Positions 50,800-63,266 of a stretch of 64,000 nt of DNA are shown in pieces. Each line of letters opens with the position of its first letter. The stretch's first letter is position 1. The position numbers and the translations under genes are program-made. Source of the stretch: Panonychus citri. Taxonomy: Eukaryota > Arthropoda > Arachnida > Trombidiformes > Tetranychidae. The notes beneath the pieces are model-generated. The model saw only the letters and a program-made list of their open reading frames with translations. It searched no databases and was not told the origin of the DNA. Location: NCBI RefSeq assembly GCF_014898815.1, contig NW_026515548.1, forward strand, positions 478,501 to 542,500, in the 5' to 3' direction.

Positions 50800-53700
50800 T
50801 TATCTCATGACGACTTTCAGGAAGAGTGTGCATCCATCAATCTTTTTACCTCGATTGTCCAGCAATTGGAAGTGTCGATAACCTGGTTGGTAAAATAATC
50901 CAGATTAGTTTCAGAATTCTGATTACATTTAGACTTTTTCATTACCTGATTTCATCGATGTTGCAGCGATTACATTCCCTGCTAATTTAGCATCTTTACC
51001 AGATAATCGTTCATCTTTCACCTTGAAATAAAGAAAAGCCAATTCGGGATATTTCAAGGTAAACACAAAAGTCTCTGACCAAATGGGATTAAAACCTAGA
51101 AAAAGATTTCAGATTATTGTTATTTCATGGCAACAATGAGAGTTATTGAACAGACCATTGTTTCTTATCACTTTTGAGGTCATTTTTTGTCGATCTTCTT
51201 TATGTCCAATGACTGATATTTTGACGTAAGGGTCAACTATGTCGTCTTCTGGACTAGAATCCGGTTTCCGTAGTTGCTGACCACTGAGAATGGTCAATTC
51301 TAACTGTAAAGGTTTCACCTCTTTACCTGTTGACACTCGCATCAGATGATCTGGCTTGAGAGTGTAACCGCAACGGCCATTGGACGCAAAACGAGCCTCG
51401 TTGATCAATAAATGTTTACCCAACGTCTGAGCATTTAAAGCAACTTGAAAAAGAAAAATGATTCACAATAAAATGAAAGAATAACGAATCGAGTTAATTG
51501 TGATTGAAATTACCCATTTGACAACCAACACTCCAGTGAATTGTTGGGTCATAATTAGATGAATTGATTCGTGATCCCTTTGGATAAATTCTAACAAGAC
51601 GTCGAGCGGTGCACGAAGTGTATTCATCAGCATAGAAATTGGCCAAATCAGCTGATTTCTTTTCATTGAGCGAAAACATTTCATTGAATTTCCCTTTGAT
51701 CAGAAAAAGAAACAACGAAAACAAAAGTTAATTTTTAGTTGGTTGATTGCTTTGGAACAATCAAATTTTTGCCTCTTGTCGAGATCGCTGTTGGTACAAC
51801 TTACATGATAATGTATCCTCAAGGCTACGGAACTTCCGAGCTGAGCTGTAGATTGCTAAATCAGCTAAATTGTTAATCAACTTCTAAAGAAGGGATTCCA
51901 TTGAGTAATTAGTCATAGAATTGTTTCCAACAGCATTTCAGTTCTTACCGTTTTCACTTTGCCCTTAAGTAACAATGAGGTGTTTGTATTTGCTTGTATT
52001 GAATATCGACGATTGGTAATGTACCTACGAGTTTCATTAAGTTCTTCATCGCAGTCTGATGATGAAGAGGAAGATGACGAATCCTCGTCCTCATGATGCT
52101 TGCGACCTTTCGCTTTGATCAATATTTTGTTCTGTAACATCTCAGGACTTGGTAATTGACGTTCCGTCGGCATAATTTGTCGCTTGTACAATTTATCTAA
52201 ACAAAAGAAAAACAAATTAAATCATTTGGCCGCTAATTCACATGGTTGATCTTCACCTCCTAAAATTGCCACTAACAAGGCAGCTATCGATTTCTGTTGT
52301 TCATCAGAACAATTAACTTCTAGTGAAAGTATCAGAGGATAAGAGGTCGTATCGAAAGCATAAGCTCCAATGGCCTCGAGCACATCTTTAAGTAATAGTT
52401 TAGAAACCATTGTGTATCCATGGTAAACAATTGGTCCATCATCTTCATCGCCGTCCCAAATATCAACTGCAAATCAAAAGTATTATTATTGATTAGCTTA
52501 ATCGTTGAGAAGAGTTGATATTAAACTTACGCTCAACACAACGATATCCTCTTCTCATAGCATCAATATAGCCTTCGATACTACTGTCCCCTACCAATTG
52601 TCCAGCCAAAAGGTACCTTTGATCAAGGCGAAAAGTTAGACAATGGTCAAGTTAATTTATCGCCAATGCTTACGTATTATGTGAAGATTGAATATAATAA
52701 TGATTCAATGGACGGTTCATTTCTTGGTTAATTTTGTAATGGTCATGATTGAACAAATCAAATTCTGGTGATAAAAGCATAGCTTCAAATCCTGAAAATA
52801 GAACAAGAAAAATTGTAACATGTGATGAAAAGTATTATTAAATTGATTGTTACAGTTTGGGCACACTGATTAAATTAACCGGAACCCGTGAAATCAATTA
52901 ACTCATAAGTACAATGAAAGAAGCTATTGACTAATTCAATTCCATGTTTAAGTCTCCACGTATTTCATGAGAGTTGATACTTTCGATGTTTATAATTGAG
53001 CGAGTAGATTATCATTATTTACATTATTTACTAACTGCTAACTTATTAGTGATCAACTTGATGAAGTTGGTTAAGTAAACTTATGGTTTCAATGATTATT
53101 CAGGCGTCGCATTGAAGGAAACAATTAGTACTGGAAATTAATAATAACAATATTTCCTTATCCAGAAATGGTAAAAGAAATTAAAGTCAACTAATATGTA
53201 ATCCAACAAATAATCAAATTGTATTGATAAATAAAATGGACTTTCATTTGATTGCGACTCGTTATCGAAGGCTGAGAAAGTTTCTCACCTTAATTTCCCC
53301 CTGTCAGGTCGGTACTTTTTTCAATCGTGATTAAATTGCTTAGACTAACCTTTTGAATTCATGTACAACTCAAGGATCTGAGTGGATGCTGGTAATCGCT
53401 GAGATGCTTCCAATAGGTTGGTGGATAATGATGCGTACCATGAAGTTTGGAACTTCTCAATGTACCGTTGACATGTTTCCAAAGGTAAATCAGTTGATTG
53501 TTCCGCTTGCAGGAATTTTTGTAGCTCATCAGGACCCATGATGGTCCCTCCTGGCTTAGCGTATTGGCGGAATAACTCCTCGACTTCCCATCGATGTTCA
53601 AGATTATCGAAAAAGGTGAAAAATTCATCCATATCGAGAGCCTCTTCTCCTTTAACTTTTTTCATCACCACAATCGATTTCTAGATCACAATTGTACATT

Positions 53701-54447
53701 AGCTACTCTATTCTATTGTTGGTTTCATGAATATACCTGAAATAATTCCTTGGCTAAATCGTGGTTAATTGAGATGTTGAGTCTATTCAGGATGCTCATT
53801 GCTTCGATGAAGTTGATGAATCGATCTCCATCTCGATCTGCCTCTTTGAAGCACCTTTCAATAAAAGCTCGACGATCTCGAGTTTTCTTCGCTGTTTTCG
53901 CCTCGAACATGATATATCTCAACTTATTCAGCCAGTGCTCCCTTTCGATGGAATCAGCGGCAATCAAGTCAATTGTTTTATCGGTACCAAAGACGATTGA
54001 AAATGAACACTCTTCACGAACCCAATTTTTGGTACCTTCTTGTTTACCTTTCATCCAAAGGTGACGAACTTTTTCCTCGATTTTCTTGAACTTTGTGGTC
54101 ATCCAACCTTCCCTTAGATCAGTTATGTCTTGAATTGAATCTTAATATCAAAAATCAGATTACAGAAAATAACATTCATTCTGGAAAATATTCAATGTCA
54201 TCAATGAGAGATAAGAGTCACTTGAGGAAAAGTGGATCAGAGAGATTAACAAACATGATCCACAGTAAAGATTAATATTCTCATCGTACTTACAATAAGA
54301 TTTTCTATGCAGAGTGAATTTCTTACGATATCGTTGATATTCAATCTGTTTATTTGGTACATCGATGATTATCCGACGATTCATTAATTTACCTCGTCGA
54401 TTAACTTTTAAAAAGGTTGATTCCATCTTGGAATCACTGGAAGACAT
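50800..54447 (-). CDS. Phosphoinositide phospholipase C, delta type
   Basis: Twelve exons join without a frame break: 54447-54294, 54140-53737, 53680-53350, 52791-52674, 52616-52531, 52466-52257, 52196-51949, 51883-51805, 51693-51514, 51443-51156, 51095-50946, 50882-50800, giving 776 aa, close to PLC delta. Domain order: PH (about 10-130, FSIVFG..KTIDLIA), EF-hands (about 135-290, with DRDGDRFINF), X box (about 300-440), an acidic Ser-rich linker, Y box (about 517-625, RIYPKGSRINSSNYDP) and C2 (about 640-776, IVDPYVKISV). Catalytic residues are visible: His in QSSHNT, Glu and Asp in VELDIWDG, His in YHGY, Glu in LSLEVN. It hydrolyses PIP2 to IP3 and diacylglycerol at membranes in a calcium-dependent way. 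The donor of exon 10 (GTCTGT) is unusual, but the join NNGFNPIW fits the family. Confidence 0.92.
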
Positions 54448-55990
54448 TATATCAAAACAATCGTAAGAGTTTCAAGATCACAATTGGAACAATATTCTGA
54501 ACAAAACAACGTAAGAGCCCAATGGGTGATGGCAATTAAATCCTTGAGTTGATTGATTGAATATTTGCTATTAAAAAGGAGCAAAGGAAAAAGAAAACTA
54601 CTTAATTAACTAGAGAGTCACTGATGATTTGTTGCTTCATCTCCAGAACAATTTGACCAGGTATTCAGATGCAGAGTAAGAAACGCTGATGAAAACTCAC
54701 AGGTAATTAACAATTAAACGAAAAGCAGCAATTTAAACAGAGAAAAAGGTTTTGTTGAATGAGAAAAACGTTGGAAAACAAAAACAAAAGAGAGAAGCAA
54801 AAAATGAGCAACAGTGAGAGTTGATTGTGACAATCAATATCTCGCAAGTTTTATCAACAATTTAGAAAACAAATAGACACAAACATTTGATTACAATTGA
54901 GTTTGTTTAAGGGAAAAGAAAAAGATGATAAATCACCATCATCAAGATAAATGGAACAATCAAAAGAGCTAATTAACAAACTCAGGACCTAATGAGAAAA
55001 TGGGAAACATTTGATTGGATTAGATGTTGTCTCTTGTTCACTATTTAAGCAAAAATTAGTTAATTAAAACCATATATCCTTAGTGTTATATTTACATGTT
55101 CCAAGGTTAATCAAGACAATCATCACCAATAAATCATAATTGTATAATCTGATTAATCCTATTCTCAATTTTCAGTGAACAAATTTGCCACTGGAATTAC
55201 TATTAGTAAATTGTCTCTCTAATCAAAATTGGAGATTCTTTTCATAAATTCAGAGAAAACTAGACAATTGTTCCTGGAAAGTTTCGTTTTCCCCTGAAAG
55301 TTGTTTTTCTACATGAAAAATGAAAATTGAAACATTACAATTAAAAAGAAAAGCAACAGCAAAGTAACCATTGATGAGAATAATTAGCAATTATCTTTAT
55401 TCCCAATCGAATTAATTACTTTTCCATTTATCAATCACAAGCTAATTCAACGAATAGAAAGTAACGAGAGATAAATTGAGATAAAGATTATTTCATTTTC
55501 CTAATCATTTGAAATTCTAGTTGTTATTTAATCTCTAGGATATTAACATGAAGATCTTTGATTTTCCTCATCTTTCTCTGGAATGGGTGTCGATTCAATG
55601 GAATCACTAATATGGCGGATGAAGTTTGGACTGTGCGATCTTGCGACTTTTTCGACAGTGAAAAAGGATGGTAAGTGTCGCTAAAAAGGGTCATTTTCAT
55701 GGGGAATCGGAGAGACAGAAACAAAAGGAGATAAAAATCTGAGTTATTCACTTGATTACCTTCAATTAGTGGTTAGAGTAAAGCGAGAAAATTGTAGTAA
55801 AAACACAAATGAATAGAATTACTTGAGACTCAACCTTGGTGACGATCATGATGATAAAATCACTGGAAGATTTTACAAGAGAAAGATTTTGTTTTCTCCA
55901 TTTAACGAAACTCAGAGTAAATTCAATTATCCAATAGCATGATGATGATGATCCATTGATAGAAATACATGAATGCGGATCATTCGAACA
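54448..55990. other. Upstream region of the PLC gene
   Basis: About 1.5 kb between the PLC start codon and the EED duplication. It is AT-rich and presumably holds the PLC promoter and 5' UTR; no clear TATA box was chosen. A YY1-like AATATGGCGG lies near 55610. Small open frames here resemble nothing I know. Confidence 0.5.
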
Positions 55991-58141
55991 ACAGTTTATC
56001 ACAATTGTCAATGGGATTCACCTGTTGGTTTCAAAGTCTCTTTGCAATTCTCACTTGTTTCACTAGTTAACAATTAAATTTAATCACATAACATAAAGAT
56101 GAAGCTGTTTATCAACATAAATTCACAATTTTTGTTCAACAAGCAATAAATCAACTTGAATCAAATGTAAACACTGATTATTATTCCAGTACAAGATTGT
56201 TGGGAAACATTGATTATCCTTTATGGCGATTGTCTGGTGTCTCAAGCAATTGAATAAAAGTGTTGATGGAGAGCAATTAATCCAATCGCATTTATATTAC
56301 ACCACATTGATAGACTATCACATGAACCGATTTAATGAGACGCGAAAAGTAAGACTCCCATAAAGTAAAGTGTCGGAGGAAAAAGGACAAAAATTTAGAA
56401 AAAAAAGTGACCGATGAAAGAAAAAAGTTTCGAATTAGAGAAAAGTTAATCTTAGAAAATTTTCTAGACGATTAATTGATTGTTGGTTTTCTTTAATTTC
56501 AATGTTCCTGAATTCGCTCTTGTCCACTTGCAATTGACTCTTTTAGTTTCTTAACTACAAACAATCAATTTACTAATTTAATTTTCTGTTATTCTCACAA
56601 ATTCTGCTGTGTGAATAGTCTCATAGGTTTTTCTCTGGTTTGTTTTCATTTTTGTTTTCATTTGTTTGAAACTTTGAATCTTCGTGTTTGACTATTTTCA
56701 TTTGTATCAATCTCGATGAACAGTGCGGAGAACGAGCTCCCTCCTTGTGAATCTTCCCGAAAGTCAATCTTCAGAAGTGGAGGAAATGGTGCTTCTAATG
56801 CCAATGTCAATTCCAATTCCAATTCCAATTCCAATTGTAATTCCAATGCCCGAGAAAATGGTAAAAAGAATGGCGTTCGACCGGGTAAGAGCACAAAGAA
56901 GGGTTTGACCTATAAACTGTCCTATTCGGCGAAAGAGAACCATAATGGTCCACTGTTTGGTGTTTCCATGAATGTGGAGCTGCAAAAGGATGGACACTTT
57001 GTGTTCGCTACCGTTGGAAACAACAGAGTTGGTGTCTATGAGTGTTGTCCCGATGGAAGCGTTAAACTTTTACAATGCTACTCGGATCCCGACACGGAGG
57101 AAAACTATTACTGCTGCAATTGGACCTACAATGATGTGACCTTTGATCCGATCCTTTTGGCTGCCGGAAGCAAAGGAATCATACGAGTTATTGACCCGGG
57201 AACCAATGAATGTGTGAAGCATTACAAAGGCCACGGACAATCGATAAACGATCTGAAAATTCATCCACAAGATCCCAACCTGATTCTCTCAGCAAGTAAA
57301 GACTATTCCCTGCGACTGTGGAACCTTAAAAGCGACATTTGTGTCATCATCTTTGGTGGAGTTGAAGGTCATCGCGATGAGGTTTTATATGCTGATTTTC
57401 ACCTGAAAGGACACCGAATTGTCAGTTGTGGTATGGACCATTCGCTAAAGATTTGGTCTTTAGACAATCAATGTGTTGTCAGTAGAATCAAAGATTCCTA
57501 CGAATTCAACATTGAAAAGAATAGAAAACCTTTTAAAACGTACAAGTTGCACTTTCCCAATTTCACAACCAGAGACATTCATCGCAATTACGTTGATTGT
57601 GTTCGCTGGTATGGAAATTTTCTTTTATCTAAATCGTGCGAAAACGAAATAATCTGTTGGAAACCTGGTAAAATCGAGAATGAGAACGACTTTCAGTTGC
57701 CTCAAGTCAATTATACGACAGACCAAACAACAACAATTCTCCATCGATTTGACTATAAGAATAGCGAAATTTGGTTCATCAGATTCTCTATGGACAGAGA
57801 GCAGAAAATTTTGGCTTTGGGTAATCAAGTTGGTAAAACTTATATTTGGGATTTAGATGTTGATGATCCAGCGACTGCGAGGTTAGTTTTTCATTGTTCT
57901 AATCTCATCTCATCTCATTCTATCATTAGATTTCATTCATTAGATTTATTCATTATTCATTTCAATTGTCTTTCTTTTCCATAGATTTACAATTCTCTCT
58001 CATCAGAATTGCACTGCCACAATCCGCCAAACGTGCCTGTCCCAAGATGGATCCATATTGATTTGTATTTGTGATGACGCTTCAATCTGGCGATGGGATC
58101 GATGTGAGGCTAAAAACATGGCCTCCAATGGACGAGGTTAA
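55991..58141. repeat. Segmental duplication copy B (paired with 48176-50335)
   Basis: Second copy of the EED-containing segment; see 48176-50335. Differences from copy A include small indels such as AAATCATCAAC against AAATCAAC, and substitutions such as GATGCG against GACGCG. Confidence 0.92.
56716..58141 (+). CDS. EED: Polycomb protein EED / extra sex combs, intact copy
   Basis: Two exons, 56716-57881 and 57985-58141 (phase 2 junction, GTTAGT donor, TCCATAG acceptor), encode 440 aa against 441 in human EED. A low-complexity N-terminus with an Asn/Ser run from the AATTCC repeat precedes a seven-bladed WD40 propeller. Family signatures include [44 protein letters not shown] and the end [18 protein letters not shown]. 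In the trimethyl-lysine-binding aromatic cage the Trp of [10 protein letters not shown] is kept, and the adjacent Tyr of human EED is Phe here. EED is the H3K27me3-reading and scaffolding subunit of PRC2 in the nucleus. A broken second copy lies 7.8 kb away; this one appears to be the working gene. Confidence 0.95.
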
Positions 58142-58288
58142 TCAATCGTAATTCAATTACTATTCATTTTCTGTAATTTTTTTTATTTACATTTCGATCG
58201 ACTCATATTCGTTTGTCAACACTTTATTTATACAATTTATATAATTCATCTACATTCATGTGCACCATAAGTTGAAATTACTTATGAT

Positions 58289-58662
58289 GCTCAGTGCAAT
58301 TATCACCTAAGCCGAATCAATTTGTTTAGCCTTCTTTTTTTCTCTGTCTTTAACTTTTTCAGCTCCTCTTTGATCGGAGTTGAACTGTTGATCATCGCTA
58401 TCGAATCCATTTTCGCTGGTCTATTCCAAGGAGGTAAACCGGTGTAGTCCCCTGTCTCTGACGCAGGTTGATACAATTCGAAAGCTTTAAAATGTCGAAC
58501 TAAATTAGCAGCATCTTGTTCCTGGAGGTCATACTTTTCGGCGATTTCGGAAGCGCTTGGGGTACTTTGGATGATGCATATTCCATGACAAGATTGGTTG
58601 TTCGGGTTAATGAAATTCTACCTTTGGGAATAACTTTCGGTTCGACTTCGCCAAACATATTT
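58289..58662 (-). pseudogene. NDUFAF4-like complex I assembly factor remnant, frameshifted
   Basis: On the minus strand an ATG at about 58662 opens MFGEVEPKVIPKGRISLTR. Homology then continues in a second frame: STPSASEIAEKYDLQEQ, then NLVRHFKAFELYQPA. These match the C-terminal block of human NDUFAF4 (IPKGKISI, then AEKIMQEYQLEQKDV and LLKYFVTFE). The frame change falls near 58610. The N-terminal half of NDUFAF4 is missing, unless it sits in an upstream exon further right that I did not find. NDUFAF4 is a mitochondrial assembly factor of respiratory complex I. The C-terminal Lys/Arg-rich tail ends at a TGA near 58289. It converges on EED copy B. It could be a live terminal exon with one bad base. 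Confidence 0.68.
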
Positions 58663-59230
58663 TAACTCGAATCTTCTTTAAATTTCTTAACTCAGATTGT
58701 TCTTTATTAATTAAAGAAAAAAAGATTCAATTAGCAAACTCAAAATGAGATTAACAATTAACAATTAATTTCGTCTGTGTATTAACCCTTTCCAGATCAT
58801 CCAGCTTAAGTTTGGTTCGCTCAGTTTACGTTCTAACCTTTAATGTTCAAAAACTTCGCTTTCCATTCGCCCATTAACGTTCATCTTACCAAAGAAAAAA
58901 TAACTAACAAAGTTGGTCAATTAATTAATTTCTATTTTCTTCAGTTATTCTCACAAAAATTTCAGATGAATAATTGATTGTTTATTTTTTAAATTGGCTC
59001 ATTTTCACTCACATTTCGATTTCTATTATTCGATGTCTCTTATTGTCTCCAATCACTTGTTCCCTTCATGTAACAATTTGGGATAATAAATTCACCATCT
59101 GATCACAGCCTTGATCTACTATTATTATCGCGTAGCAAATATGTTTTCATTTCTGTCTCCCTTTTGTTGATATTGTTGATTCATTGTCACTTGTTGCCAA
59201 GTTTCTCGAGATAATTAGTCTCAATTGTGG
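58663..59230. other. Intergenic region upstream of the serpin
   Basis: About 570 bases, AT-rich, without coding signal. Parts near 58690-58720 resemble 42040-42070 (AAATTTCTTAACTCAG), extending the duplication that includes the NDUFAF4 remnants. Confidence 0.5.
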
Positions 59231-59301
59231 ATAATAAAAGAGCAAGACAATTGAATCAACGATCAACTCAGTCCCTCGAACAGGAGCCACACTAATCTAA
59301 G
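59231..59301 (+). promoter_or_regulatory. Serpin core promoter and 5' noncoding exon
   Basis: A TATA-like ATAATAAAAG at 59231-59240 is followed about 30 bases later by a TCAGT initiator at 59268-59272, the usual arthropod arrangement. A short noncoding exon then ends at 59301 with AAG before a GTGAGT donor. The matching acceptor is probably TTTAG at 60003-60004. Inferred from motifs and spacing only. Confidence 0.55.
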
Positions 59302-60043
59302 GTGAGTCCATTTCTTTTTGTTTTCCCTTTTTCTAGTCTTGGATAATGAAGCCTAATTTTCCGTTAGTTACTATTGCTTGTTGATTACTATTCGTGAGAA
59401 TAGTCATTCCAAATGGTTGATTGCAGTTAAATCTCATTGAGATCAATTGATCAAGTAATTGATGTTTTTGGGTTTAGTCTGAAACATGTGATCGGTGAAT
59501 GTGTTGAGTTTATTCACTCATTTCTACTCTTCGTTGTGTCCAATGAATTTTATCCATCGTATCTCATTTGGAAGTTTGTTTTTCTCTTCGACCTCAAAGA
59601 CCTAATGAACTTTATTAATCTCCAATCGATTGGTCAAGGTAAGAAAGGACAAAGCGATTGATTGACAATTTAGAAAGTCTGACACCAATTAATATTTCTA
59701 ATCAATGACAAACAATTAAATGGAACAAGCAACAAATACTTCGATAATTATGGTTTTTAGAGGAAACAAATAAGCGAACGAAAGTTGACTGCTTATCGAA
59801 TCAGCTTAACTAATCGGCCAAACGAAAGGGTCAATTAAATTTCCAAGAATCGAATAGAAAATTTTATTATCTTTCCCTATTAAAGAGAATAAAGTTGCGC
59901 CATCTTCAGGATGGAAAAGAAACTTTTTCAATTGTTCTTTTCTCCTCCTCTTCTAGAAAAACGTTTAAATCTCGATGATTGTTATGAAAATTGTTCTTGT
60001 TTAGCTGATTGTTAACGTAATCAACAAGTTTTAATTTGCAATC

Positions 60044-63000
60044 ATGTCTTTAATTTCTAGTTTAATTCTGTTCTTTTTGATTGGTACACAGTATTCCAAT
60101 TGTGAAATGTCTGCCAATTCATCGGATTCACCAATAACCCAATCCCCATCCCAATCTTCACCTTCACCGACCAACATCGTGTTATCTAAATTAAGTGGAC
60201 CCACAAATGATTTTGGACTTCGTTTCTTGGAACAATTAAACACCGGCAATGCGAATAAAAATGTCCTCTTCTCTCCTTTAAGTGCCATCTTAGCCTATGG
60301 TATGTTATTGGAAGGTGCAACCGGCAGAACTGAACAACAGATCAAAGAGGTTCTCCAATTATCTTCTCTTGGTAATCAAACATCGGATGTTTCTCAAGCC
60401 GCTAAAAAGGTATTTCATTAGTTAATTTCTCTTGGTAAAACAGTTAATTGTTCTTCTCTTACATTGAGGAAATTGATTATTGTTTCTGTTTTGGCTTATT
60501 GTCAAACTATTTTTCAGTCAAATCAATTTAACCTCACTTCGTGTCAATTTATACAATATAATTTATACACCTTCCATTTGTTGTGAAAATATTTAAATGT
60601 GACCAATTAGTTACAATTGCAAAGGGAGATAAACAAAACAGAACATTGAATTGTAATTGATTGTTTTGTTTACTGTTAATTTTAAAAGAAATGATAATTT
60701 GTCGTCTTTTTCATTTATCTTCAATCATCATCGTTGCTTTCAACTTTTTTGTATTAATTGTCCCTTTGAACTCGTTTTCCATTCTTCCTCTTTTCATTCA
60801 GTTCGTTCACTTAATCACGATCGCGCTCTTTTCTCCCAATTGTAACTATGTTATTAACCTTTTTCTAATTGTTGACATTTGTAGCTTCTCACAGGATACA
60901 AATCGATTGAAGATGGTTCTAGTGGTCGTAACTTCTCTTTGGCTATTGGTAATTTGGCGATGGTCAATAAAAACGCTACTCTCAAAGAGACTTATGCTCG
61001 TAGTTTGTTGGCCAATTATTTCGCTCAAGCAACAAATGAAGACTTTGAAAATGGAACCGCAGTAATGAATAAACTAAACTCATGGATCTCTGAAAAAACT
61101 TTTGGAAAAATCAACAAGATCTTATCCAGTCCACCAGGCCCAGAAACTATATTAATGTTGATAAACACCGTTTACTTCAAAGGAAAATGGGTCGAACCAT
61201 TCCCTAATTCGTCAACAATCGATGACACTTTTACCAATTCTGATGGAACCATAAGTAAGATCAAAATGATGTCCATTCGAGATAAAAAATTCAATTATGT
61301 TCACAATCAAGCAAAGAAAGTCAAGGTAAAGAAGTAGTTTTTTCTCCTTCTCATTAATCTCATATTTCATTCAGGTGACTCAGATTAATCATGGTTATTA
61401 TTTCATAATTGAACAAGATTAATCATAAATAGTCAGTACCATTAGGATATATTGTCTAAACTTGAAAACGATTGATAGGTCTCATTTATAATCTACATGT
61501 ATATCGATTGCATAACTTTTTAATTGTTCATCAATTCCATAACTCTAGTTGATACATTTCTGAATTATCTATTGAATTTCTGTTTATTATTTTCAATCAT
61601 TGGCTATTCATCTGTCAGAGTATGTTGATCATGATGATTTCTCTCCAATTTCTTGTAGCAATTAATTTTATTTTTTGGGTCACTCATTTTTCTCTTAGTT
61701 TTCATTAGCAAAATTTTCCTATCATGATGATTCGATGCTTTAAGAAAAATTTCTCAGTTTCTCAAGGACGGATAAGTTTATCATGAATCTATCAATTTCT
61801 TAACTTTTTTGAGTGACGCATCCTTTTTCTCTACAATAAGAGAAAACAATCGGAATAATCCTTGGATTCTGTTATTGATTTCATCTGTTTGTCAGAATGG
61901 AAACTACCTTTGCGAGAAGATCATTCATTTTCCATATTTCTTTCCATATGGGACAGAATTATAATTACTACTACTTCAACACCTCCACCCTTTTCTTTCA
62001 TATAACCAAATTGATTGTTCACAGATAATTTCACTGATTCGTATCAATCCTTTGTGTATTTATTATTTCTCCATGTGAAGCCATCAAAATTGTAAACGTC
62101 GGATACTATCAATCAACTACTGACAGATTATTCCGATGTCTTTCAGTTGTTTCTTTCTCTTGTTTTTTAAAATAATCAATTGTCCAAGTATTCACATTGA
62201 TGAAAATCTATTGTTAACTATTGGGAAAATTTGATCCTTCAACAAATCATCGTCAGAATAAATCAATTGGGAGATTTTGTCAATATTACGTTCCTTAAAT
62301 AAGCTTGTTAATTTATAAATAGCAGTTATCAGGTAATAATGAATAATCGTATAGATGAATAAATATCAAGGGTTTCATAGTAACTAGTCGATAATGTTTG
62401 AATTGGCATTCAAACAATAGTTAGGGAAATACATTAAAACAGGTGTGAATAATTGATTTATTTCTGATTGATTGTTCTGATGTTCATTGAGCTTAAATTA
62501 ACACAGTCAAACTTTTGACTGTTCACACTACACTCACTTCCTAGATAACCTGAGGTCAATTAATCCAGTGTCATTGAGCTTTAATTGGTTTTTGCCCATA
62601 GGACTTATGAGTTTATTGAATGAAAGAAAATAAATTCACTTAATCATCTTTTTATTTTCTTCCCAATCACAGGTTGTAGAGCTTCCATACATTGGAAATG
62701 TCAGCATGATCTTCATTGTACCCACCGAATCCAACACTCTGTCCAGTTTGGTTCCTACATTGAATTCAACGGAATTAGATAATCTTTTGAGTTCCATGAG
62801 TTCAACGAAGCTTCGAGTTGTTAATATTCCCAAATTCAAACTGGAAGATACCCACAAGTTACATGAGATTTTTCCTCGTATGGGAATGGACTTACCATTC
62901 AGCGATTTGGCTCAACTTCCCAACATTGCAGAAAACTCTGAATTAAAAGTATCACAATCAATCCAAAAGGCTCTGATTGAGGTCGATGAAGAGGGAACTG

Positions 63001-63266
63001 TCGCTGCAGCTACAACACTCATTATCACCGTCTTAAGAATGAGTTACTTCCCAGCTGAAGATATTGTCATAGATCGTCCTTTCCTCTTTATGATTCGAGA
63101 CAATTTATCTGGAGTTAACCTTTTCATGGGTCAAATGAATAAGATGCCGAATCTTGATACGCCAACAGTATCCACCACCGCTATTCCAGCACAATCATCA
63201 TTATCACCAGTGCAATCCACTCCACCAGCCAGTAATCAAACTACAAACTCATCCACAGCTTTATAA
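60044..63266 (+). CDS. Secreted serpin, probable inhibitor with P1 arginine
   Basis: Three coding exons with phase-0 junctions, 60044-60409, 60885-61325 and 62673-63266, give 466 aa. An N-terminal signal peptide (MSLISSLILFFLIGTQYSNC) is followed by a Ser/Pro linker and a complete serpin fold: NVLFSPLSAILAYGMLLEGA, the breach-region NTVYFKGKW, and the C-terminal DRPFLFMIRD. The hinge EEGTVAAATT fits inhibitory serpins. Counting from the hinge glutamate places Arg at P1 and Met at P1' in TVLRMSYF, predicting a trypsin-like target protease. An unusual Ser/Thr/Pro-rich tail of about 35 residues follows the core. It likely acts extracellularly, in haemolymph or saliva; which cannot be told from sequence. 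Noncoding first exon at about 59270-59301. Confidence 0.93.
60410..60884 (+). other. Serpin intron 2 (between coding exons 1 and 2)
   Basis: A 475-bp intron with donor GTATTT and acceptor TTTGTAG. Open frames inside it have no family resemblance. Confidence 0.8.
61326..62672 (+). other. Serpin intron 3
   Basis: A 1.35-kb AT-rich intron with donor GTAAAG and acceptor ATCACAG. Nothing else is recognised inside. Confidence 0.8.

Noticed and set aside
60031..60288. Minus-strand open frame of 85 codons over serpin exon 1
   Set aside because: It is antisense to a well-supported serpin exon and has no homology.
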